Counted from the stretch's first letter, positions 17,117 through 26,405 are shown. The stretch is 64,000 nt of DNA from Candidatus Arthromitus sp. SFB-turkey (GCF_001655775.1 NZ_LXFF01000033.1:1-64000); one strand, 5' to 3'. The notes: generated by a model from the letters alone, not told the origin. Translations and numbers: made by a program.

Positions 17117-18444
17117 TTGTTTAAAAATTTACAAATATAGCACTTATTATGTGTGTGGGTCTTGCCATAGGATTAGTTAAAAAAGATAAAGGTACAGTAG
17201 GGTTAGCTGCTTTAGTAGGATTTATAGTTATGAATGCCTCTTTAGGAGCAATGTTAGATATATTTAAACCTGAAGGAGTAGAAGCTATAGATACAGGAGT
17301 TATAGGCTCTATTGTTATAGGATGTATTGTAGTTTTTTTACACAGTAAGTATGGAAATATACAGTTACCACAGTTTTTAGGTTTTTTTGGAGGTTCTAGA
17401 TTTATCCCTATTATTTCTGCTTTGTGTTCTATTTTTATAGCAGGTATATTTTTCTTAATATGGCCATCATTTCAAAATATTTTGGTTATTATTGGAGGTA
17501 AAATTGCAAGTTTAGGACCAATTGGTACGTTTTTTTATGGTTTTTTATTGAGATTAACGGGTGCAGTTGGACTACATAATACTATATATCCTCTATTTTG
17601 GTATACCGAATTAGGAGGAACTGCAATTGTATCAGGAATGGAGGTTGTTGGAGCTCAAAATATATTTTTTGCGGAGCTTGCTGATGCTACGCATACAGGT
17701 TTATATACACATGGGACTAGGTTTTTTGCTGGAAGATTTGCAACTATGATGTTTGGATTGCCTGGTGCTTGTTTAGCAATATATCATTGTGCTAAGAAAT
17801 CTAGGAAAAAATTGGTTTTAGGTCTACTTTTTAGTGCAGCATTAACATCATTTTTAACTGGAATAACAGAACCTATTGAGTTTATGTTTTTATTTGTTGC
17901 ACTTTGGCTTTATGTTATTCATGCTTTTTTTGATGGAGTTTCATTTTTATTAGCAGATGTTTTTTCTATAAGAATAGGAAATACATTTTCTGGAGGTTTA
18001 ATAGATTTCTTACTTTTTGGAGTTTTTCAAGGGAATGACAAAACTAATTGGATATATGTAATATTCATAGGGATAATTTGGTTTTTTATCTATTACTTTG
18101 TATTTAGATTTTTCATAACTAAATTTAATGTTCAAACGCCTGGAAGAGAAGAAAGTAGCGAAGATGATTTTCAAGATATAAAGGTTGAAACTAAAAATTC
18201 AATATATGATTTATCAGTATTAGTACTTGAATCACTTGGAGGTAAAGAAAATATAGAAGATTGTGATGCTTGTATAACAAGACTTAGAGTTTCTGTTAAG
18301 AATGTGGATAAGGTTGATAAACAAAAAATAAAAGATTTAGGAGCTACAGCAGTGTTTGATGTTAATGGTGGTGTGCAAGCAGTTTTTGGAGCTAAAGCGG
18401 ATTTAATAAAAAATAATATAAATGAAATTTTAGATAAAAGTTAA
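17117..18444 (+). pseudogene. PTS EIICB sugar permease with N-terminal deletion/frameshift
   Basis: The reading frame from 17149 encodes most of a glucose/GlcNAc-type EIIC (start near LIMCVGLAIGL, then GFFGGSRFIPI, then the TEPIEF motif) and a full EIIB domain with the phospho-Cys in DACITRLR. The beginning is missing. An ideal SD (AGGAGGTGG) precedes a TTG at 17117 that reads (M)FKNLQI, the usual start of this family, and then stops at 17138. The downstream frame re-enters at FTNIAL, which in intact homologues lies about 65-70 residues further on. About 200 bases, with TM1 and its loop, appear to have been lost, with a shift of frame. ATG 17149 has no SD. The substrate was probably an N-acetyl amino sugar feeding NanE. 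Confidence 0.75.
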
Positions 18445-18462
18445 TTTTGGGAGGTATAAAAA

Positions 18463-19332
18463 ATGAAAGGAATTTATTCAGCACTTTTAACTTCTTTTGA
18501 TAGAGAGGGTAATATAAACGAAAAAGGTATAAGAGAAATTGTAAGGTACAATATTGATAAAATGAAAGTTGATGGACTTTATGTTGGAGGAAGCACTGGA
18601 GAAAATTTTATGCTTTCAACTGATGAGAAGAAAGAAATTTTTAGAATTGTAAAAGATGAGGCAAAAGATAAGGTAAAATTAATTGCACAAGTTGGATCTA
18701 TAAATTTAAAAGAAAGTATTGAACTTGGGAAATTTTCAACAGAGCTTGGATATGATTCACTAAGTGCAGTTACTCCTTTTTATTATAAGTTTAGTTTTGA
18801 TGAGATAAAGGATTATTACGACACAATAATTAGAGAATGTAAAAATAAAATGATAATTTATTCTATACCAGCTTTAACAGGAGTTAATATGAGTATAGAA
18901 AATTTTAAAGAGTTATTTAAAAATGAAGATATAATTGGAGTTAAATTTACTGCACCAGATTTTTATTTACTTGAGAGAATAAGAAAAGAGTTTTCTGATA
19001 AATTAATTTTTTCTGGATTTGATGAAATGTTATTATCTGCACTTGTACTTGGAGTTGATGGAGCAATTGGGTCAACATTTAATGTAAATGGTATAAGAAC
19101 TAGAGAAATATTTGAGTTAGTAAAAGATAATAAAATAAAAGAAGCAAGAGAAGTTCAACATATAACAAATGATTTAATAACAGATATTTTAAACAATGGA
19201 TTATATCAAACTATAAAGCTTATTTTAGAGGAATTTGGAGTTGAGGCTGGAGAGTGTAAAAGACCTTTTAAAGAAGCTACACAAGAAATGAAGAAAAGAG
19301 CAAAAGATATATTCTTAAAATATTTCAGCTAA
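18463..19332 (+). CDS. nanA: N-acetylneuraminate lyase
   Basis: A 289-residue enzyme of the DHDPS/NAL class I aldolase family. It has the GGSTGE substrate loop, a YSIPALTG strand end, and the Schiff-base Lys in IIGVKFTAPDF. It splits sialic acid into ManNAc and pyruvate. The neighbours (nanE, symporter, yhcH, ROK kinase) decide the call for NanA rather than DapA. The SD is GGGAGG. Confidence 0.92.
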   Translation: MKGIYSALLTSFDREGNINEKGIREIVRYNIDKMKVDGLYVGGSTGENFMLSTDEKKEIFRIVKDEAKDKVKLIAQVGSINLKESIELGKFSTELGYDSLSAVTPFYYKFSFDEIKDYYDTIIRECKNKMIIYSIPALTGVNMSIENFKELFKNEDIIGVKFTAPDFYLLERIRKEFSDKLIFSGFDEMLLSALVLGVDGAIGSTFNVNGIRTREIFELVKDNKIKEAREVQHITNDLITDILNNGLYQTIKLILEEFGVEAGECKRPFKEATQEMKKRAKDIFLKYFS

Positions 19333-19375
19333 ATGAAATAATTTATGATTCTTATATTGAAAGGAATTTTGTAAA

Positions 19376-20851
19376 ATGAAAGGATTTTCTTCAATTGACT
19401 TTATAGTTTTGATTGTATATTTAATAGGAGTTCTTCTTATAGGACTATATTTTTCCAAAAAAGATATGGAAGGTAAAGAATATTTCAAAGGTGATGGAAC
19501 TATACCTTGGTGGGTTACATCAGTTTCCATTTTTGCAACGTTATTAAGTCCCATTTCATTTTTATCTTTAGCGGGAAATTCTTATAGTGGTACTTGGGCT
19601 TTATGGTTTGCACAGCTTGGTATATTTATAGCCATTCCTCTTACTATAAGATTTTTCTTACCAGTATTTAGTAAATTAAAGATTGATACGGCTTATCATT
19701 ATTTAGAGATAAGATATAAAAGTAAAGGTTTAAGAGTTATAGGAGCTATAATTTTTATAATATATCAAATTGGACGTATGTCTATAATTATGTATTTGCC
19801 ATCAATTGTTTTAGCTAGATTATCTAACATACATGTAAATATTTTCATAATTCTTATGGGAATTATTGCTATTATATATTCTTACACAGGAGGAATTAAA
19901 TCCGTTTTATGGACTGATTTTATACAAGGTGTTGTTTTAATTGTAGGTGTTGTAGGTACACTAGTATTTATAGGTTTAAAGGTTAATGGTGGATTTCCAG
20001 AAATATTTAACACTTTGTTTGAACAGGGAAAATTCTTATCAAGTAATGAGGTAATATTTGATCCAAATATTTTAAAAACAAGTATATTTATGATTTTAGT
20101 TGGAGGAGGACTTAATACATTTTCTTCATATATATCAAGTCAAGATGTTGTACAAAGATTTACAACTACAACAGATATAAAACAATTAAATAGAATGACT
20201 TATACTAATGGAATTTTATCAATAGTTGTTGCAACGCTTTTTTATTTAATTGGTACAGCGCTTTTTGTATTTTACAGGCAAAATCCAGAGTTATTAATGA
20301 CAGCTCAACAAGATCAAATTTATGCTTCTTTCATAGCATATCAACTTCCTGCTGGAGTAACAGGAATATTATTAGCAGCTATATATGCAGCGTCACAATC
20401 AACTTTATCAACAGGATTAAACTCAGTTGCTACAAGTTGGACACTTGATATACAAAATTTTATAACAAAAGATTTAAGTTTTAAGAAACAAACAAAAATT
20501 GCACAATTAATTTCATTATTAGTTGGAATAATTTCCATTGTAGTTTCAATAATTCTTGCAAGTAGTGAAATTAAATCAGCTTATGAGTGGTTTAATGGAT
20601 TTATTGGAGCAGTACTTGGAGTTCTTGCTGGAATATTTGTTTTAGGAGTTGTGTATAAAAAAGCTACAAAACTTGGAGCTTATGTTGGATTTATTGTTGC
20701 TACTATAGTTGTACTTGCTTTAAAATATAAATTATTAAATGTAGATGTTTCAATTTGGGCATATTCTTTAATAACAATAGTTGTTACAGTTGTTGTTGGA
20801 ATTATTGTTAGTTTATTTAGTAAAGAAAAAAATGAGTATAATACTAATTAG
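19376..20851 (+). CDS. Sodium/solute symporter, probable sialic acid transporter
   Basis: A 491-residue member of the SSS family with about 13 hydrophobic helices. Typical segments are DFIVLIVYLIGVLLIG (first helix) and SYTGGIKSVLWTDFIQG (family signature). Clostridial and staphylococcal NanT proteins belong to this family, and the position between nanA and yhcH fits that role. It couples sugar acid uptake to the sodium gradient, which the V-ATPase at 50-58 kb could help maintain. Substrate is assigned by context. Confidence 0.85.
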   Translation: MKGFSSIDFIVLIVYLIGVLLIGLYFSKKDMEGKEYFKGDGTIPWWVTSVSIFATLLSPISFLSLAGNSYSGTWALWFAQLGIFIAIPLTIRFFLPVFSKLKIDTAYHYLEIRYKSKGLRVIGAIIFIIYQIGRMSIIMYLPSIVLARLSNIHVNIFIILMGIIAIIYSYTGGIKSVLWTDFIQGVVLIVGVVGTLVFIGLKVNGGFPEIFNTLFEQGKFLSSNEVIFDPNILKTSIFMILVGGGLNTFSSYISSQDVVQRFTTTTDIKQLNRMTYTNGILSIVVATLFYLIGTALFVFYRQNPELLMTAQQDQIYASFIAYQLPAGVTGILLAAIYAASQSTLSTGLNSVATSWTLDIQNFITKDLSFKKQTKIAQLISLLVGIISIVVSIILASSEIKSAYEWFNGFIGAVLGVLAGIFVLGVVYKKATKLGAYVGFIVATIVVLALKYKLLNVDVSIWAYSLITIVVTVVVGIIVSLFSKEKNEYNTN

Positions 20852-20861
20852 GAGTGATTAA

Positions 20862-21317
20862 ATGATTTTTGGAAATATTAAGTATTCAGATATGTATTCT
20901 TCTATGAGTGGGGAAGTTAAAAAAGTTATTGATTTTATTAAGAGTACTGATCTTTCTAATTTTTCAAAAGGAATTCATGAAATTGAAGGAAAAGATTTTT
21001 TTGTAAATATAGTGGAATATAATTTGAAGGATGAGGATTGTGGTTTTTGGGAAGCACATAGAAAATATTTAGATGTGCATTTTATGATTAGTGGTTCAGA
21101 GAGAATAAAAATGAATTTTTTGGAGAATTCAAAGGTAAAAGATTATAAAGAGGAAGATGATTTTGTATCTTTTGAAGGTGGAAAAGAAAATTCATATGTT
21201 GATTTAGGTGATGGAGATTTTTTAGTTTGTTATCCTCATGATGTGCATATGACTGCAATTAAAATCAAAGATAATGATTATGTAAAAAAAGCTATTTTTA
21301 AAGTTAAAATAACATAA
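20862..21317 (+). CDS. YhcH/YjgK/YiaL family protein (NanQ-like)
   Basis: A 151-residue cupin-like protein of the EbgC/YhcH family. Landmarks are FWEAHRKYLDVHFMISG and YPHDVHMTAI, whose Glu and His residues form the predicted metal pocket. Family members in sialic acid operons speed the opening or anomerisation of sialic acid. It starts 10 bases after the symporter and is followed by a terminator. Confidence 0.85.
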   Translation: MIFGNIKYSDMYSSMSGEVKKVIDFIKSTDLSNFSKGIHEIEGKDFFVNIVEYNLKDEDCGFWEAHRKYLDVHFMISGSERIKMNFLENSKVKDYKEEDDFVSFEGGKENSYVDLGDGDFLVCYPHDVHMTAIKIKDNDYVKKAIFKVKIT

Positions 21318-21326
21318 AAATTTTTT

Positions 21327-21360
21327 AGGATATTTTATTTATTTAAAATATCCTTTTTTA
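21327..21360 (+). terminator. Terminator after the first nan transcript
   Basis: 10-bp perfect arms (21327-21336 and 21345-21354), 8-base loop and a T run. Confidence 0.85.
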
Positions 21361-21366
21361 TATAAC

Positions 21367-21395
21367 TTTACTTTAAAAAATTAAAAATATATACT
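21367..21395 (+). promoter_or_regulatory. Promoter of the ROK kinase gene
   Basis: TTTACT, 17 bases, TATACT. It suggests the kinase is transcribed separately from the terminated nan operon. Confidence 0.4.
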
Positions 21396-21430
21396 AATTA
21401 AAGATACTTTAGAGAATGGAGTGGTTTGTT

Positions 21431-22369
21431 TTGGATTTAAAATTTTGCTTAGCTTTTGATGTTGGGGGAACTTTTATAAAATATGCTATTGTTGATAATT
21501 CTGGAAAAATTCATTTAAAAGATAAAGTAGAGACTCCAGGATTTCCAGCAAAAGAAACAATTCCTAGAACAATGGGGAATATTTTTGATAATTTAAGAAA
21601 TAAATTTGATATAAGTTGTTTTGGAATTTCAACTGCAGGTCAAATAAATGTAGACAAAGGTTTTGTTGAATATGCTACGGATAATTTACCTGGTTATTCT
21701 GGAACTGATTTTGTAGAGACTATTGGTAAGAAATTTAACTTACCTGTATTTGTTGATAATGATGTTAATTCTGCAGCTGCTGGTGAAATGTGGGTTGGAA
21801 GTGCGAAAGAAACTAAAAATTTTTTATGTGTAACTCTTGGAACAGGAGTTGGAGGAGCAATTGTTATAAATGGAGAAATTCATAGAGGAGCTAATTTTTC
21901 AGCAGGAGAAATCGGACATTTCATTATTGTTCCAGAAGGAGATAAATGTACTTGTGGGAAATATGGATGTTATGAAAGATATGCTTCTACTTCTGCACTT
22001 ATAAGAATGTATAAAGAAGAACTTATTAATAGTGGTTTACAAGTTAATGATAATTATACTGGAGAGTATATTGTTGATTTGTATTATAAGGGAGATAAAA
22101 TTTCTAAGAAAGTTTATGAGAAGTTTTTAGATTACATATCTTATGGTATTGCAAACTTAACTCATATACTAGATCCAGGAACAATTATAATAGGCGGTGG
22201 TATATCAGCTCAGGGAAAACCATTTTTTGATGAAATAAATTCTAGATTTAAAAAGTATGTTAATGAAACTTATTGTAAAAATACAGTCATAAAACAAGCT
22301 AGTCTTTTAAATGATGCAGGTGTAATTGGTGCGGCATTTAATGCATTTTCATCTGCGAAAATAATATAA
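21431..22369 (+). CDS. nanK: ROK-family sugar kinase, probable N-acetylmannosamine kinase
   Basis: 312 residues from a TTG start. An ATG lies at 21416, but GGAGTGG is 6 bases before TTG 21431, which also gives the family-typical N-terminus LKFCLAFDVGGT. Motifs: DVGGTFIK (phosphate 1), LGTGVGGAI (phosphate 2), EIGHF, and the zinc motif CTCGKYGCYE. It would phosphorylate ManNAc to ManNAc-6-P for NanE. A glucokinase role is possible; gene order favours NanK. Confidence 0.82.
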   Translation: MDLKFCLAFDVGGTFIKYAIVDNSGKIHLKDKVETPGFPAKETIPRTMGNIFDNLRNKFDISCFGISTAGQINVDKGFVEYATDNLPGYSGTDFVETIGKKFNLPVFVDNDVNSAAAGEMWVGSAKETKNFLCVTLGTGVGGAIVINGEIHRGANFSAGEIGHFIIVPEGDKCTCGKYGCYERYASTSALIRMYKEELINSGLQVNDNYTGEYIVDLYYKGDKISKKVYEKFLDYISYGIANLTHILDPGTIIIGGGISAQGKPFFDEINSRFKKYVNETYCKNTVIKQASLLNDAGVIGAAFNAFSSAKII

Positions 22370-22402
22370 AATTTAAATTTATTATATTTTGGAGGTATAA
22401 AA

Positions 22403-22954
22403 TTGGCTGTTTTATTGATTCCTATTGCTCTTGCTTTAGATGCTTTTGGTGTATCACTTAGCCTTGGTTTTTCAAACAAGTATAGATTTAAACAACTTAT
22501 GATGTTTTGTTTAAGTTTTGGTTTCTTTCAATTTTTATTTTCTTTTTTTGGTGGAATTTTTGGAGATTTGGTTAATTCTTATATATTGGCAATTCCTAAA
22601 GTTGTTGGTGGAATTGTAATTTTAATTGTTGGGATTATGATGTTTAAAGAAGCTTTTTCAAATAATGAAGATGAGGAAGAATTAGAAAAAAAGTTATTTA
22701 ATAATTTATACATAACCCTTGGAATTTCAGTTAGTATAGACGCTTTAGTTGTAGGGTTTACGGCATATAATGTATACAATTTTAAATTAATATTTTTAAA
22801 TACTTTGTTAGTTGGAGTTGTTACATTATTACTTTGTGTTTTTGCAGTATTATTATCTATGTATTTAAGAAAAGTAAAATTTATTGCAAGATATGCAGAT
22901 TTTTTAGGGGGAATAATGTTAATACTTTTTGGACTTAAGATGATTTTTTCATAA
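22403..22954 (+). CDS. MntP-family membrane protein (manganese efflux type)
   Basis: A 183-residue protein with six predicted TM helices and the two conserved Asp motifs of the family, ALDAFGVSLSLG and SVSIDALVVGF. It starts with TTG behind GGAGG. MntP exports Mn2+; the related YtaF is a sporulation protein of similar layout, so the exact role is open. It lies just before a Fur-family regulator, in line with metal handling. Confidence 0.72.
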   Translation: MAVLLIPIALALDAFGVSLSLGFSNKYRFKQLMMFCLSFGFFQFLFSFFGGIFGDLVNSYILAIPKVVGGIVILIVGIMMFKEAFSNNEDEEELEKKLFNNLYITLGISVSIDALVVGFTAYNVYNFKLIFLNTLLVGVVTLLLCVFAVLLSMYLRKVKFIARYADFLGGIMLILFGLKMIFS

Positions 22955-22981
22955 AATTATAGTATAATTATTTTAAGTATT

Positions 22982-23012
22982 AACAAGCTTTTAGGCTTGT
23001 TAATTTTTTATT
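22982..23012 (+). terminator. Terminator between the MntP-like gene and the Fur-family gene
   Basis: AACAAGC and GCTTGTT arms (22982-22988, 22995-23001) followed by a T-rich run. Confidence 0.7.
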
Positions 23013-23039
23013 ATATTTAGTTATTTAGAGGTAGTTGTT

Positions 23040-23453
23040 ATGGAAAATACAGATATTTTAAGTAAGGCTGGTCTAAAAATAACAAAACCAAGAAACATTG
23101 TTCTTAATATATTTAAAAATACAGATAAGATTTTGAATGCGTCAGAAGTTTATGAAATTTGCAAAAATGAAGGTTTTGACATTAATTTATCTACGGTTTA
23201 TAGGATTTGTGAAATATTTTCTTCTAAGAAAATTTTAGATAAAGTGATTAATAGTAATAGAGTAAATGGATATAAAATTTCTATAACATCTCATGTTCAT
23301 AAGTTAAGTTGTAATCTTTGTAAAAAAACAATAGAAATAAATTGTCCTTTTAATATTTTAAGTCAATATATAGAAACAAATACGGGATTTACATTAACAA
23401 AACATGATATAGATATATCAGGTATTTGTAATGAATGCAAAAACAAGAACTAA
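23040..23453 (+). CDS. zur: Fur-family regulator, probable Zur
   Basis: A 137-residue winged-helix regulator. The DNA-binding half contains NLSTVYRICEIF; the C-terminal half has a structural zinc site of two CxxC pairs (CNLCKK and CNECKN). It is convergent with a zinc ABC transporter operon, which makes Zur more likely than Fur. PerR-type residues are present instead in the other Fur-family gene at 40372-40806. The last codons form part of a bidirectional terminator. Confidence 0.78.
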   Translation: MENTDILSKAGLKITKPRNIVLNIFKNTDKILNASEVYEICKNEGFDINLSTVYRICEIFSSKKILDKVINSNRVNGYKISITSHVHKLSCNLCKKTIEINCPFNILSQYIETNTGFTLTKHDIDISGICNECKNKN

Positions 23454-23476
23454 AAATCTTTAGTTCTTGTTTTTTG
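23442..23476. terminator. Bidirectional terminator between zur and znuB
   Basis: Perfect 13-bp arms (23442-23454, 23459-23471) with a 4-base loop. It overlaps the zur stop codon and faces the reverse znuB gene. Confidence 0.9.
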
Positions 23477-24251
23477 TTATTATGAGACAAAATAAAAGTA
23501 TAGAAATTGTTGTTAAGGCGATAGTTCCTCCAGGTGCAGTATTTAAATGATATGATAAAAATAAACCAAGTAATACAGATAATATTCCAAATATTATAGA
23601 TAAAATTATTGTTTTGATAAGACCTTGTTTAAATCTAAAAGAAGCTGCAACTGGTATAATCATAATCGATGATACAACTAAAAGACCGACAACTTTTATA
23701 GATGCAGATATAGTTGCACTTAATAATACTGAAAAAAGTATGTTAAAGAAATGATTGTTGAATTTAGATATATTTGCAAAGTCTTCATCTAAGATTACTA
23801 AAGCAAATTTTTTATGATATTTAATTAATAATGCTAAGATTATTACGCTTGTACAAATTATAAATATAAGATCATATCTACTAAGAGTTAAAATACTTCC
23901 AAAAATAATACTTTCTATGTTTATATTAACAATCCCACTACTTGATATTATAATTGCAATTCCAAGACTTAAGGTTAAAATTATTGAAAGAGAAATTTCG
24001 GAAAAATTTTTATAATAATTTCTTAGATATTCAATTAAAATAGCACAAACTATTGTGTATCCAATTGACACTAAAAGAGAATTTAATCCTAAAACATATG
24101 AAAGTGCAACTCCAGCAAAAGAAGCGTGAGAAAGTGTATCACTTATATATGAGTAACGCTTTAAGACAATAAAAGTTCCCATAAATGGACAAATTATTGA
24201 TATAAAAAAGCCTGCAATGAAAGCATTTCTTATAAATTCGTATTTAAACAA
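23460..24251 (-). CDS. znuB: Zinc/manganese ABC transporter permease
   Basis: A 263-residue membrane protein of the ABC-3 family with about eight helices. Family segments include DTLSHASFAGVALSYVLG and VVSSIMIIPVAASF. It overlaps the ATPase gene by 8 bases and starts at TTG. It forms the channel of the divergent ZnuABC/AdcABC-type importer; a histidine-rich binding protein (25009) supports zinc. Confidence 0.88.
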   Translation of the reverse strand: MFKYEFIRNAFIAGFFISIICPFMGTFIVLKRYSYISDTLSHASFAGVALSYVLGLNSLLVSIGYTIVCAILIEYLRNYYKNFSEISLSIILTLSLGIAIIISSSGIVNINIESIIFGSILTLSRYDLIFIICTSVIILALLIKYHKKFALVILDEDFANISKFNNHFFNILFSVLLSATISASIKVVGLLVVSSIMIIPVAASFRFKQGLIKTIILSIIFGILSVLLGLFLSYHLNTAPGGTIALTTISILLFCLIITKNKN

Positions 24252-24909
24252 GATAAATACTGCCCTCGTTAATTAAAAATATTTTGTTAGCGTAACTCAT
24301 TGAAAAATTTTTATTATGTTCAACTACAAGTATTGTTATATTTTGATTATTCAATTCTTTTAAATTATCATATATCATGACTTTACTTTCTTCATCTAAA
24401 TTATTAGTTGGTTCATCAACAATTAGTAAATCTGTCCTTTTTAAAAGTGAACGAACTAACATTAATTTTTGAAGTTGTCCTCCCGATAATTTCCCAATAA
24501 GTGAGTTTAAACAATCAGTTAAATTATATTTTTCAATTAAATTTTTTGCGTGAGAAAAGGGAACTTTTAGTTCTTTTGAGTTATACTTTAAAAATTCTTT
24601 TACAGTTATTGGAAAGTCTTTATTAAAATTGATTGATTGAGGAATGTAAGAGATATATTTTGTATTTATTTGTATTTTTGATTCATCATTTTTAATTAGA
24701 TTTAAAATTAGTTTCAATAAAGTACTTTTTCCACATCCATTTTTTCCAATTATACAAGCAAAATCTCCAGCATTAATTGAGAAGTTTACATTTTTGAAAA
24801 TTTGTTTATTGTTATCAAAACTAAAAGATAAATTTTCTATATTTATGATTTTGTCCGAAAAATAAGTTTCTTTTGTGATTATTTCATCTATATTCATAGC
24901 TTTTAACAT
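24244..24909 (-). CDS. znuC: Zinc/manganese ABC transporter ATPase
   Basis: An ATPase of 221 residues with P-loop GKNGCGKST, signature LSGGQLQK, Walker B LLIVDEPTNN and the switch His in VVEHNKN. The frame opens at GTG 24930, but ATG 24909 has GAGG 6 bases ahead. The region between 24909 and 24930 also carries the -35 box of znuA, another reason to prefer the shorter form. Confidence 0.9.
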   Translation of the reverse strand: MLKAMNIDEIITKETYFSDKIINIENLSFSFDNNKQIFKNVNFSINAGDFACIIGKNGCGKSTLLKLILNLIKNDESKIQINTKYISYIPQSINFNKDFPITVKEFLKYNSKELKVPFSHAKNLIEKYNLTDCLNSLIGKLSGGQLQKLMLVRSLLKRTDLLIVDEPTNNLDEESKVMIYDNLKELNNQNITILVVEHNKNFSMSYANKIFLINEGSIYLV

Positions 24910-24923
24910 AAAAAACCTCGTTA

Positions 24924-24952
24924 TTGACACCTAATATTTTTATATGTATTAT
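24924..24952 (+). promoter_or_regulatory. Promoter of znuA
   Basis: Consensus TTGACA (24924-24929), 17 bases, TATTAT (24947-24952). The predicted start of transcription falls in the dyad at 24957-24979. Confidence 0.7.
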
Positions 24953-24976
24953 AAACTTAATGCAATTCATTTGCAA
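24948..24976 (-). promoter_or_regulatory. Divergent promoter of znuCB
   Basis: On the reverse strand TTGCAA (24971-24976), 17 bases, consensus TATAAT (24948-24953). Its -10 box overlaps that of znuA and its -35 box lies in the dyad. Confidence 0.65.
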
Positions 24977-24979
24977 TAA
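24957..24979. promoter_or_regulatory. Candidate Zur operator shared by znuA and znuCB
   Basis: The dyad TTA-N-TGCAA-N5-TTGCA-N-TAA has 8 of 9 arm positions paired. It covers the znuCB -35 box and the znuA start site, so one bound dimer could shut both. It differs from the Bacillus Zur box. Confidence 0.6.
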
Positions 24980-25008
24980 TAATATAAAAATTAAGAGGAG
25001 TTTAATTA

Positions 25009-25932
25009 ATGAAGAAAATTTATAACATTATTTGTTTTGTTTTTGGGTTTTTATTTTTAACTTCTTGTACAAGCTCTCAAAAACAGGGTACTTTGAGTGT
25101 TGTTGTAACTTCTAATCCAAATCAAAATCTTATTAAATACATAGCCCAAGATAAAGCAGATTTATATTCTTTGGTTTTTAATTCATCTTCTCATGATTTT
25201 GAAGTTAAACCGGAAGACATTAGAAGAATAGAGGAAGCAGATGTTGTTTTTTATAATGGATTAGGACTTGATGATAAAGTTTTAGAATTTTCTAATGATA
25301 AAAGTAAATTTATTAAAACAACAGATGGTGTTACACTAATTGAATTACAAGAAGAACATAGCCATAATCATGATGAGGAAGAGAATAATCACGAGAATAA
25401 TGAAAATGCAGCAGATAATCATACAGAAGAGACTTATTATGATCCACATGTTTGGCTTAGCTTGAAAGAATATAAAATTATGGCTAAAAATGTTTTAGAT
25501 AAACTTGTAGAATTAGATCCTGTAAATGAGGAATTTTATGTTAAAAATTATAATGATTTTGTTGTTAGAGCAGACTCTATATACGAAACATATAAAAGGG
25601 ATTTTGATACTTTAACTAATAAAGAATTTGTTAGCAATCATGCTTCTTACGGATATTTAGCAAGGGATTTTGGTTTGATAAATAGTAGTTTATATGATAT
25701 AAATAACCATGGAGAGGCTAATCCACAAGATATTCAAACTATAGTTGATGTAATTAGAGAGAAAAATATAAAATTAATTATTGGAGATGAGTTTGATTCT
25801 AATAAGGAGTTAGAGACTATTTCAAATGAAACAGGAGTTAATTATAAAGTTGTTAATAATTTGGAGAGTAAAGGAGATTTCTTTACTGAATATGAAAAAT
25901 TATTAAGTTCGATTTATGATGGTTTAAAGTAG
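25009..25932 (+). CDS. znuA: Zinc-binding lipoprotein of the ABC importer
   Basis: A 307-residue cluster A-I binding protein. The signal peptide ends in the lipobox FLTSC with Cys20. Metal-site landmarks are HDFEVKPEDI, DPHVWLS, the His of SNHASYGYL and the Asp region near IIGDEFDS. A His-rich acidic loop (about residues 116-142, starting EEHSHNHDEEE) is typical of zinc rather than manganese binding proteins. It delivers Zn2+ to ZnuB and is divergent from znuCB. Confidence 0.9.
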   Translation: MKKIYNIICFVFGFLFLTSCTSSQKQGTLSVVVTSNPNQNLIKYIAQDKADLYSLVFNSSSHDFEVKPEDIRRIEEADVVFYNGLGLDDKVLEFSNDKSKFIKTTDGVTLIELQEEHSHNHDEEENNHENNENAADNHTEETYYDPHVWLSLKEYKIMAKNVLDKLVELDPVNEEFYVKNYNDFVVRADSIYETYKRDFDTLTNKEFVSNHASYGYLARDFGLINSSLYDINNHGEANPQDIQTIVDVIREKNIKLIIGDEFDSNKELETISNETGVNYKVVNNLESKGDFFTEYEKLLSSIYDGLK

Positions 25933-25944
25933 GAGTATATTTTT

Positions 25945-26313
25945 ATGGAATTTGAAAGCATTGTTTTAATACATAGAAAAGAAGGAAGATTTTTAGAAGA
26001 AGGATATAGAATAAAGGTAGAAACGTGTTTTGAAAATATAAAATCCTTTTATGAAGAAAATGGCTTAGTTTTTTTAGTTTTAAATTTGGAAGAAGAATTT
26101 ACAGATGAAAAGTTTGATGAAATATTCGAAAAGTTTTGTTATGACGATTTCGACAAATTAGATGTTAAAATTTATCCAAAAGATAATGAATATTACCCTA
26201 CATTTATAGTTGAGATGAAAAATAATTGTAAGGATGTGCTCCAAGAAAAAATAAATAATATATTAGAATTATTTATGGAAAAAGTAGTTAAAATTTATTG
26301 TAATGATATATAA
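25945..26313 (+). CDS. Conserved small protein, possibly DUF6762
   Basis: A 122-residue acidic protein without signal or membrane segment. It resembles short clostridial proteins grouped as DUF6762, an assignment from memory. It lies 12 bases after znuA and before a terminator, so it is the last gene of the znuA transcript. Function unknown. Confidence 0.55.
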   Translation: MEFESIVLIHRKEGRFLEEGYRIKVETCFENIKSFYEENGLVFLVLNLEEEFTDEKFDEIFEKFCYDDFDKLDVKIYPKDNEYYPTFIVEMKNNCKDVLQEKINNILELFMEKVVKIYCNDI

Positions 26314-26338
26314 AATAGTATACAATTAGCAATTATAG

Positions 26339-26388
26339 CTACCTATTAAAGTTAAGTTTAATTTTTAACTTAGTTTAATAGGTAGTTT
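26339..26388 (+). terminator. Long hairpin terminator after the znuA operon
   Basis: CTACCTATTAAA pairs with TTTAATAGGTAG, and an inner AGTTAA/TTAACT extends the stem. A T-rich run follows. Confidence 0.75.
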
Positions 26389-26405
26389 TGTTTTAGGGGA
26401 TTATT

